From Pseudomonadota bacterium (lineage in GTDB: Bacteria; Pseudomonadota; Gammaproteobacteria; Arenicellales; UBA868): a DNA stretch of 64,000 nucleotides. Both the position numbers and the translations under genes were made by a program. The DNA is taken from the NCBI GenBank assembly GCA_018672825.1, contig JABHUE010000124.1, positions 53,246 to 117,245 on the forward strand, in the 5' to 3' direction. Shown here piece after piece: positions 12,001 to 20,500 of the stretch. Numbering within the stretch: position 1 is the first letter of the stretch; each line of letters opens with the position of its first letter. The notes under the pieces are model-generated. The model was not told where the DNA came from. It did no database searches and saw only the letters and a program-made list of their open reading frames with translations.

Positions 12001-14391
12001 TCAAAGCGCTTACCTATTAACCAGTGGTTCAGTGCAGTCGAATGGGATCGGACGCTCTCGAAGGAGCCCGGTCCTTTGTCACCGACTGCCTTGTGGCTTC
12101 TCTCAGGATCGATTGATAGTCAGCTGCTTGAGATCATGTCGGCACTTGGCATCAAAAACGATAGGTCAGAGACGCTCAGCTCCAACTTAACGCCAACGGG
12201 CGTAGTTGTTATATTGTCCGAAGAAAACGCGCTGCCGCCAGTCGTACAAGCCAGGGATATTCTTGTTGATATCTATTCCAGGTATCCAAGAGAAAAAATA
12301 AAGATTCGATTCATCGCGGCGCCGACAAAACAGGCGCGATTGTCAGAAGGCCACAAAGTAGCACTTTCAATGATGAGGGGGCTAATGCTGGTCGCTCGCC
12401 AGGAAATGCCATCCTTAGAGCTTGGTTGGATTGAGATAGACGATTACTCACTCCTCTCAAGTGAGGATTTATTGGCCGACATAACTTCAACCAGTTCCGA
12501 TCTGTTTGTCACGTATCGACAAGGCGAGAGATTTACGCCTCGATTTTCATCGATAAAGCTGCCAGCTCCTTTAGGTAAGCCCAAAATGCTTCAGCAAGGC
12601 GGCTTGTACCTGATCAGCGGTGGTACTGGAAGATTAGGCTATCTCCTCGCGAGTTACCTAAATCAGACTGTGAATGCTCGATGTATTCTCTTGGGGCGAA
12701 CCGCTCCAAAATCAATACCAACGCATCTTCAAGATTTTTGCGAATTCGCACAATGTGATGTGGGCCTGGAACAAGACGTCAGTCGAGTTGCAACAACCCT
12801 TGCGAATAGAAAACTTGTCGTGAATGGAATCATACATGCGGCTGGAAACCCCAATCTGATAGCGTCGATCGAGGAAACGCCTACGAACTGGCCGTGGCCA
12901 TCTATCCCTGCAAAAGTTGAAGGCGCGAGAAACCTCGGCAAACATTTCGGATCTCAAAGCGATTGGGGACTCATGATCTCATCTCTCGCTTCCCAGCTCG
13001 GGGGTTTAGGTTACTCTGAATATGCGGCCGCAAACGCCGGTCTTGATGCTGTCAGCAAAGAAATCACAGAACAGTTTCGCAAACCATGGCTCACAGTCAA
13101 TTTTGACGCCATTGCCTTTGATGACTCCCATCCCTCTAGCTGGATATCCATGCAAGAGTTAACTCTGGTATTGGATCGAATTCTCAATGTGTCCTCGTTG
13201 CGTCAGATCACTGTCTCAACGACCCCGGTCGAAAAGCGGTTAGCGCTTTTTTCTGATGCTTCCGATGACGTCACACAGGAATTGACGATCGTTCATCGGG
13301 AAGGTCTCTCCTCAACCGAATCAATGATCACCTCTATATGGGAGCAGTTGTTGGGTTACGATTACATCAACTTAGATGATGATTATTTTGATCTCGGCGG
13401 CGACTCGCTAAAAGCGATAAGAATTATTGAAGCGTTGCGCGAACAGTTGAATCATCCTGTACCGATGACATATCTGGTGGAATACCCTACCGTCCGTCAA
13501 CTTTCAGATGCGATCGAACGGGGTGAGCCATCCAGTAATGGACGTATCGTGGTATCCCTTAATTCAATCAAAAGTCGTCATCAGTTACTTCTGCTTCCCG
13601 GTACCGGCGGGAGCGTCATGTACCTGACCGAACTCGCCCGCGATCTTGGAGCCCTGGGCTATGAATGCATCGGCCTACAAGCCCTTGGACATGATCCCAA
13701 AGGTCTACCCAGAAGCGCCATAGAAGATATCGCGGCAGATAATCTTCTAGCACTAGGAGCGATAGACCCTCAAGAAGTTACATTGGTTGGACATTCACTC
13801 GGCAGCTGGACTGGATTGGAGATGGCAAAACAGCTTCGAGATGGCAGCCAAAAACCGCCCCATCTTATTGTCCTGGACGCAGCCGCACCTGCCGAACGAC
13901 CCACAGACGAACTTCAAGGATGGAGTGATTCCCAATGGCTTCAATCTGCGGCTGAAAATATTTTTGCAACCTTCAACCTAAAAAATCCGCTTGTCGAGGA
14001 TCAACTTGTCGGTAGGGGCTGGAATGAACTCATTTCCCTTCTGCACCTAACAATGGTTGAAATGAATCTCCTTCCTGAAGGTAGTAATTCGGAATTCGTC
14101 GGCGAAATTGTTGGCGCCTTTAAAAGTCAGTCTCAAATAATATACAGCCCACCAGCGGAAAAAATAACCGACATTAGTTTGGTAAGAGCCAACCAACAAT
14201 TAGCGTCTTTTGTGAACGGAATCCCTGAGGTCTTTATTCGAGATCCCGCGTGGGGCTGGTTTCAATATGCGGTGGGAAACGTTAAAATACAGAATTGTGA
14301 GGGAAACCACTTAAACATGGTTTCGAAAGCAAATAGTGCCAGCCTGGCCGACTGCCTCAAAGGTTGCGTAGAAAGGTTTTTAAATAAATAA
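6025..14391 (+). CDS. NRPS-PKS termination protein: docking-C-A(Gly)-PCP-KS-AT-KR-PCP-TE
   Basis: A TTG start overlaps the previous stop by four bases. Residues 1-55 resemble a TubC-type N-terminal docking domain. Then follow C (HHIVADGWS near 6650); A (about 7610-9090), whose specificity residues read DILQLGMIWK, close to known glycine codes; PCP (LGAHS, a variant of LGGHS); KS (TACSTG with Cys1293, THGTAT, GHLNSAAG); AT (GHSLGE; HPFH where malonyl ATs usually have HAFH); KR (GGTGRLG and an intact S/YAAAN active site, so probably active); PCP (LGGDS near 13400); and a thioesterase with GHSLG Ser2591 and a C-terminal GNHLNM His. The predicted output is Gly plus malonate with ketoreduction, a 4-amino-3-hydroxybutyrate unit, followed by release, probably as a macrocycle. 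This should be the last protein of the line although it is encoded near the front. Confidence 0.92.
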   Translation: MKDLDTLISALQEAGISIRVDDAGNLVVKAPPGAMTAHLSSEIKSNKTRLLDFLSAAESSRKRQRNRIDKKTEADRSQLSDAQKRLWFLHLLDNTSTAYNMPLAVQIVGDIEFDRLEKALQDIAYRHESLRTRFEGHGGAVQAIVDSTPQLKLELLANSKLPQDINEQIRHSTQKATEHHFQLAEEHGIKAWLKPLNDGSHLLMVTLHHIVADGWSLANLISEFSRRYEDPNATIPDLPIQYADYVGWLQSNHSAIERNLDWWKSTMVGAPEKTSLAYDRARPSVATYEGSELFETISNETIGAIKNLALETESTPYIVLLSAFALFIQKAANTEQVDEIVLGTTVANRDLPELEPLIGLFINMLPLRLAPSKPESVLDLIAHVKAVFLSAHEHRDVAFEQIVETINPPRALNHSPLFQITFDVQNQPAADLTLGSNVLHPITPTIKNSKFDLSVTVEISEYSPTVQWVWNTSIFDKRTIENWAKNFNHFVDQFAQAAIQPLNQIGSLAPQLELAWINTQKNNLTSKDLPNWIAMFEKNVANRGNAIAVKDEVQAFSYVELRDRAQQIARELIESGVEPGDRVIVLKHRDVDLVACLMATHYAGATYIPLDPYYPEERLTWVVEDSDPRVILTERNLASQPSISTRQVLVLEDISERPLAHFLPGPNKAQSAYIIFTSGSTGRPKGVSIGHLALTNFLCSMTREPQLDQHDNLLAVTTISFDIAVLELFLPLIVGGTTTIASRLSAIDGRALINLVDKEQITCIQATPSTWRLMLDAGWSSAKNFKALCGGEALPSGLAGEIISTGATLWNMYGPTETTIWSAVKKVTVETSASASGNESLGIGIDNTLLYVLDTSFNLVGTGCIGELWIGGIGLAQGYWQQPLQTAERYRPDPFSDEPGSRMYGTGDLVRIRPDQHLDFLGRIDNQVKLRGFRIELGDIESALLQHPQVIAAAVTAEGSTPESQQLIAYVQSEVGEESIRSILRERLPGYMLPSIIISVPKFPLTPNGKIDRRALSAFKKALPKPVRSRPPKTQVQRLLTEIWGEFLELESVDIATNVFELGAHSLMLSQVQQRLAETLEKPIALIDLFRYPTIQALSDFLDQQPKRISSRSLITKAASSEIAIIGAAAILPGAPNIDAFWDLLKKGDSGIQQFTIEQLRDAGLEDTLITNPAFVPAHGAISDIEFFDAGYFGISPSEARLIDPQQRLFMQNAVHALENAGYARFDKAQNIGVFAGSGQNDYLINNVLPFLDSSGSADSYDAIIASEKDFLTTRLSYLLNLTGPSLNIQTACSTGLVAVHAACQALRSGECEIALSGAVALRIPQINGHLYQENMIVSPDGNCRPFDQQANGTVWGSGVVAFVLKPLEQAIADCDRIMSVIRGSAINNDGATKVGFTAPSVEGQTRVIRSALADASVNPSDIQYIETHGTATALGDMIEFEALKDIWHNQNSTCFLGAVKSQIGHLNSAAGAAGLLKVVLALKHQNIPPSPYFQSPQEKLDCFNDHFKISTLLTPWPNDKVRKTASVSSFGIGGTNAHLVLSDGPETNTARPADLCPQVLTLSAKSETALNSLCRIAADQWSRKDQSAGDTARTLIEGTSPMKYRAAIVAARLGETDLIKNNVLSLRGQTASCQPTIGFLFPGQGAQSSGMAKTLYDRYTVFRETMNEMAGVLDAALGIDLISLCCQDRSEVKTKSLEETWVTQPALFATEYALASLWTSWGVIPQVMIGHSLGEITAACLAGVFDLNTALDLSVQRGKICWEQERGSMVSVASSRSAISALLVDHPKVDIAAINSPSSTVLAGELNSIESLISDLTTASIRFKRLAVSHPFHSRFMEPGVKKLADFLSTKELNPPNLDIISCFTGRKLEANQAVDPSFWANQLVMPVQFDAALKFLAKEIPLHLLEVGPGKTLSQLATDQPPSSATIITSGTAEETSLLEAAGRLWCNGAEIAIEKTLETPNATPYRRTSIPPYPFEKTRHWLTAGHDPSSKRLPINQWFSAVEWDRTLSKEPGPLSPTALWLLSGSIDSQLLEIMSALGIKNDRSETLSSNLTPTGVVVILSEENALPPVVQARDILVDIYSRYPREKIKIRFIAAPTKQARLSEGHKVALSMMRGLMLVARQEMPSLELGWIEIDDYSLLSSEDLLADITSTSSDLFVTYRQGERFTPRFSSIKLPAPLGKPKMLQQGGLYLISGGTGRLGYLLASYLNQTVNARCILLGRTAPKSIPTHLQDFCEFAQCDVGLEQDVSRVATTLANRKLVVNGIIHAAGNPNLIASIEETPTNWPWPSIPAKVEGARNLGKHFGSQSDWGLMISSLASQLGGLGYSEYAAANAGLDAVSKEITEQFRKPWLTVNFDAIAFDDSHPSSWISMQELTLVLDRILNVSSLRQITVSTTPVEKRLALFSDASDDVTQELTIVHREGLSSTESMITSIWEQLLGYDYINLDDDYFDLGGDSLKAIRIIEALREQLNHPVPMTYLVEYPTVRQLSDAIERGEPSSNGRIVVSLNSIKSRHQLLLLPGTGGSVMYLTELARDLGALGYECIGLQALGHDPKGLPRSAIEDIAADNLLALGAIDPQEVTLVGHSLGSWTGLEMAKQLRDGSQKPPHLIVLDAAAPAERPTDELQGWSDSQWLQSAAENIFATFNLKNPLVEDQLVGRGWNELISLLHLTMVEMNLLPEGSNSEFVGEIVGAFKSQSQIIYSPPAEKITDISLVRANQQLASFVNGIPEVFIRDPAWGWFQYAVGNVKIQNCEGNHLNMVSKANSASLADCLKGCVERFLNK

Positions 14392-14538
14392 CTCGCTTTA
14401 TAGGACCCATCGTTCGAATCGGTTAATCGAGACCTAAAAAATCGACTAAATGCCGAATCCCCGTTGATGGATTACCTTTTTTAATCGCTCTAAATCTTGT
14501 TGATCCCATCTTGCCACACTCTCAAATGAAGGGCTTGT
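14392..14538. other. Intergenic gap inside the assembly-line genes
   Basis: This is the only gap longer than 30 bases among the synthase genes. It separates the TE-bearing gene from the gene with the loading module, so it is the natural place for an internal promoter. A purine-rich GAAGGG lies at 14528-14533, five bases before the ATG at 14539, and is a good ribosome binding site. I see no convincing hairpin terminator and no promoter I would defend. TTGATG near 14465 could be a -35 element, but the -10 is unclear. Confidence 0.35.
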
Positions 14539-17500
14539 ATGAATTTTATGATTGAAGTTCCCGCATTTTGCCAACAAGACGCGCCTCGAGACTGGGCGAC
14601 CCTTCCACAAACACTGACCGATGCGCTCATCAAGGCTAATCAGGACGCTAAGTTAACATTCATTGACCAACAGGGTCGTGCAGTGGTGCAAACCTATCAA
14701 GACCTGGTAGTAGACGCGCAGACCATTGCATCTGGTTTGAGAAAAAGCCGGATTGAGGGTAACTCCCCGGTACTCATCCAACTCACCTCAAGCGAAGAGA
14801 TTATTAAGGCTTTCTGGGGATGCTTGTTCTCTGGATTGCAACCGATTATTTCCCCAGTACCTGAAAGTTTCGACTCTGAAAGTCGTCCAGTTGATCAACT
14901 TCGGCACCTGTACAGCCTCATGGACCGACCCGCAATATTATCTAATTCGGAACATATGTCGGCAATCAGACGTTCACCCTTGCTCTCTGAACTTCATGAC
15001 GCTGATTTTTTTGACTTAAATCAGTTAAGGCAGGCTTCAAACGATCGTCAGATCCATTGCGCAAAACCAGACGACATCGCCTTTTTCACCCTATCATCCG
15101 GAAGTACCGGGCTACCCAAGGCGATCCCTCTTTCTCACTCGAATATGATCACGAGAGGACGAGGGGCCAACATCTTATGCAAGAATCAATCTGATGACGT
15201 CATCCTTAGCTGGCTGCCGTTTGACCATATTGGCAATATCTCCGCATATCATGTTAGTCCCATCCTTTGCAGTAGTGATCTCGTCTACGCGCCAAAAGAA
15301 TATGTTCTTGCCAAGCCCACCCGCTGGCTGGATCTAATCGATAAATATCGAATCACACATTCATGGGCGCCTAACTTCGCGTTTGGCTTAATTACCAAGC
15401 AACTCCAAAAAAACGATCGTGCACTGGATCAACATTGGGATCTTAGTTGCCTAAAGGGATTGCTATCTGCGGGAGAGTTAATTTCCCATTTAACTGTCCG
15501 GTCATTTGTCGACGAAACACAGCGTTACGGATTAAAGCCGAATTCAGTCATTTCTGCTTTTGGGATGGCGGAGGTTTGCTCGGGAGTGAACTATCATCTC
15601 CCTGCTTCGGGCGACTCTATTCAATTTGCACACCTCGATCGAAATAGTCTTGACGGCGACATTAGTTTACTGACACCTGAAGATCCAAAGAGTATCTCAT
15701 TTGCAAACCTTGGACCGATTGCGCCGGGGATGGCAATGCGAATCGTTGATTCGTCGGGTCAATTGAAAAACGAAGGTCAAGTTGGTCAATTTCAGCTCAA
15801 GGGCGACGGCCTAATGCGGGGTTACTATAAAAACCCGGAAGCAAACGAGGTCTTCACCGAAGATGGCTGGTTCGACACGGGTGATGCCGCATTCATTCTC
15901 GACAAGAACCTCTACTTACTGGGACGCACAACTCTTGGCATCGTTATCAACGGGGTTAATCTATCCAATCATGACGTTGAAAGCGTTGTTGAGGAACTGG
16001 AAGACGTCACTCCATCATTTACCGCCGCTTGTGCCGCATTTCCACCAAATGAAGAGTTATTAAAACTAGTCGTTTTTTTTCACACTAGCTTATCAACAGA
16101 TCCGATCGAGTTTAGTAATCTCAAAAGACAAATTCAGGGCAAACTAGGAAAGCGACTGGGTATCAGAGCTGACTACCTCATACCTTTACCTCAAGGGTCG
16201 ATACCAAAAACAGCGATTGGAAAAATTCAACACAAGAGGTTGATAACGCAATTTCAAAGTGGAAATTTCAATTCAATAATTTCCAATCAAAAAGCGGTAT
16301 CGGTTCCGTCTCAAAAAAATGAGGTCACCGGCCTAGCGGGCGACCTTGTTGAGATCTGGTCGGAACTTCTCCCGGGCGTCGAGATAAAGATCGAAGATAG
16401 TTTTTTTGAGATGGGCGCTGATTCTCTTGTATTAATGCAGGCGCTTGGATCAATTAACGACCGAGTTGATACACAAATTACTGTCGTTGATTTATTCAAA
16501 TATCCAACAATCTCGGCACTTACTCAGGCACTGGAAACTGGACAATCTACGATAGCCACGGAGAAAGCACGATCTCGACTCAAGTTGATTGAAGACTTGG
16601 GAGCAAACAGGAACGATGCGATTGCTGTCATTGGAATGGCAGGTCGATTTCCAGGTGCGGACTCTATCGAAGAATTTTGGGGAAACCTTCTCAAGGGCGA
16701 AGACTCAATTACTCGTTTTGACGAGAAAGATTTGAGTCAAAGCGGATTCAGTCGTGGCGTCTATGATCGACCCGAATATGTAATGGCAAGTCCGCTCTTG
16801 AAAGATGCGAGACGGTTTGATGCCGAGTTTTTTGGATACTCCAGTTTCGACGCAGAACTTATGGATCCGCAGCAACGTCAATTTCTTGAGATAGCATGGG
16901 AAACTTTTGAAAACGCCGGCTACGATCCCACCACCTATCCCGGCAGCGTTGGCGTGTATGCGGGCGCGGCAATGAATACCTACTTTTTTAATAACGTACT
17001 TCCGAATAGATCAAAACTTGATCCCAACGATGATCTTGCGATTGCCACCTTAGATTCAATGGGTGGATTTATGGCAATGGTAGCAAACGACAAGGATTAC
17101 ATCACCACCCGAACTTCTTACAAGCTTAACCTGGACGGTCCCAGCGTCAATGTTCAAACCGCATGCTCTACCGGACTGGTCTGCATCCACATGGCTTGCC
17201 AAGCTCTTAAGTCTGGAGAGGCTGATCTCTTCCTAGCAGGATGTTCCTCAATTCAGTCTCCGGAATATGCCGGCCACCTTTATCAACCCGGGATGATTGT
17301 CAGCCCTGATGGGCGTGTTCGATCGTTCGACGCTAATGCTGGCGGAACAATATTCGGTAGCGGTGTTGGAGCAGTTCTGCTCAAGCGGCTAAGTGAGGCT
17401 GAGCGAGATGGAGACCATATTCATGCAGTGATCAAAGGTTCGGCCGTAAATAATGACGCGGGCGCAAAGGTTGGTTATGCCGCACCATCAAGCGATGGTC

Positions 17501-20500
17501 AGGCAATTGCGATAGCAGAGGCATTGACGATGGCAAACGTGCCTGCAGATTCAATAGGCATGGTCGAAGCGCATGGAACCGGGACAGTTGTCGGTGATCC
17601 AATCGAATTTGACGGCCTTCGACAGGTCTATCAAAACGAGACTGAATCAGTCGGTTTTTGCGCCCTTGGCTCAGTAAAAACGAATGTTGGCCACCTTCAG
17701 ATTACCTCAGGCACTGCCGGATTTATCAAAGCCGCCCTGGCGGTATCAAAAGGGAAAATTCCTCCACTTGTCAACTTTGAAATTCCAAACCCCGCTCTCG
17801 ATATTGAAGAATCCCCTTTCTTTTTTAACTCAGAGACAATCGATTGGCCAATAGAAGGTCCACGTCGAGCGGGCGTAAACTCACTTGGAATCGGCGGCAC
17901 TAACGCGCATCTAATCCTAGAACAGCCGCCAGAGCCATCCCCTCGGGATCTTTCGTCTGACCGAAAACATCACCTCCTGCGGCTTTCGGCTAAAACGCCA
18001 GCCGCGCTGTCGCGACTCGCAGGTCGGTATCAGGAGTTCTTGTCAGGCGAGTGTACGGGGGAGGTAGGTGACTACTGTTTCACCGCAAATATCGGTCGGA
18101 AACTTTTTGCACACAGACTCTGCGTAAGCGGAAGAACGAATCAGGAGTTAGCCAAGCAACTCCAGAATTGGATAAAAGATTTCAACCCTTCCAACGCTGT
18201 AGCAACAACACAATCACTCACTCCAATTGCTTTCGTTTTTACCGGACAAGGTAGTCAATATGTTGCGATCGCGAGAGATCTTTACCTAACTCAATCCACC
18301 TTTCGGAACGCTCTAGACGACTGCGCTAATCACTTTTCGAAACATATGCAGATTGATGTAATCGGTCTAGCCACGGACGTAAAACTAACCCAGACTGACC
18401 TCCTGCCTACGGATCAAGCGCAGCCGTTAATATTTTCAATTGGTTACGCGTTAGCTCAAATGTGGATGAGTTGGGGCGTAACGCCCGATTACATCTTGGG
18501 TCATAGTCTCGGTGAGTACATCGCAGCGTGTGTTGCAGGTATTTTCAGCATTGAGGATGCTGTAAAACTGGTCTCCCTTAGAGCATCACTAATGCAGGCC
18601 ACGACCGCGAAGGGAGAAATGTGGGCCATACATTGTGATGCGAAAACCGCTCGTCATGCTATTAAAGATCAATCCACAAAGATCTCACTTGCAGCCGATA
18701 ATGCGCCAAACAGTGTCGTTATCTCGGGGAACGATAGCGCGCTCAAAAGCATAATTAACGACTTGAAAAATCGAAGCATTGTTGCTCAGAAACTAGAGAC
18801 ATCTCACGCCTTCCACAGCCCTTTGATGGACGAGGCGAAGCGGGCATTTGAAAAGTCTTGTTCAGATGTGCGATTTAGCTTGCCCCAAATTCCTCTCATC
18901 TCGAACCTCACCGGTTCAATTGCCACAGAGGAAATAACTTCATTGGATTACTGGGCGGAACATATAAGTAGACCTGTCCTTTTTCGCCAATCTATCGAGT
19001 CTCTGAACCAACTTGGCATCTCGACTTTCTTAGAGATTGGCCCTCACCCGGCCCTCTCCACACTTGGCCTAATGTGCTCGTCAGTCGATGCAAAGTGGTA
19101 TCACTCGTTAAATCGAAAATCTGAAAATTGGGACTCGATTATTTCTACCGTTTCAAAACTTGCTGAAACCAATGATATTGATTTGAAAGCTTTTGATCGA
19201 GACTACCCTCGCCATAAAGCAGAACTGCCAACCTATCCATTTGACACCACCTCTTACTGGCTCGAACCATTGCCAACTCAACGGCAGTCCAGAAGCCAGA
19301 GTAACCGCTCACTTCTAGGCAAAGCCATCCCGCTAGCAACGGTGTCCCATAAGATTTTTGAAAGCGAACTTGATCCGATAGAACTACCCGTTCTTCGTGA
19401 CCATCTAATCAACAACGTGCCTGTTGTCTCAGCAGCGGGAATGATGTCCATGATGTTATCCGCGGTCGAGGAATCATCTCCTGAGAACCATCGAATCACG
19501 TTGGAAGAAATCACTTTTCAAAAACCATTGATTTTGAGTCCTGAAAGTACACTCGTCTCCCAGACCGTCGTCAACCCGGAAGATGGAAAAATAGAACTAT
19601 GGAGTCGTACCCAGTCGGGTGATTTTAAAAATCTCCACTGCCGTTCGGTCTCAAAAGTCGACTCCCGAAAAATAAAACGAATTTCTTTAGATAGCTTAAA
19701 AGCCCAATTTACCGATCTTACGTCTATCGATAAATTTCTAAAAGAGATCAACGACAGGCATATTTTCCTAGGTCCAAGCTACCGTTGGACAGAAAACCTG
19801 CAAAAAAACAAAAGAGCAGCGCTAGCGACTTTGAAGAAACCAAGTCGGTTGGGTGGTCAGGACTCTAGCACTGCAATACACCCGGGTTTAATTGACACCT
19901 GCTTTGGTTTACTCCTCGCAACCGCGGATCTTCCTAAGAGTCAGACTTGGGTGCCGTTTGGTATTGACCAATTGTCATGCGCCACAGGGAATCTTGCCCG
20001 CGCCCAGTACGCGTTCTTTGAGTTGAGAGATTCAGACGCTAAAGAGATTGCGGTTGGCGATGGATTAATCTTGGATTCGCAAGGTGATGTTCTGATTGAA
20101 ATCAGTGGTCTTCACGCGAGACCTGCAGAGTCCAAATTTGATTTTCAACGTACAGAAAAAAATTCTAGCCCGAGTCGATACATTCAAAAATGGCACGCAG
20201 CAAGACCTGAACGCACTCCTGCCTCTGTCGGACATTGGACGCTAGTGGGCCAGACAGACTGGTCAAGCGGTATTGCTGGGAAACTTGAAAACGCTGGCTG
20301 TGAAGTGTCCGTTGTCGAGACTATAGATGACCTCTCAAAAATTACAAACGGCGTTATCAGCTCATGCGCATTAGATCAGCACCTTACGACTCATGAGATT
20401 ATTGATCAAAACCGAAGCCTCATTAAAGCACTAGCGAAGAAGAATGTGTCTCTGAGTAACGGTCTATGGCTGCTGACAAATAATGCTTACTGTGTAACGG

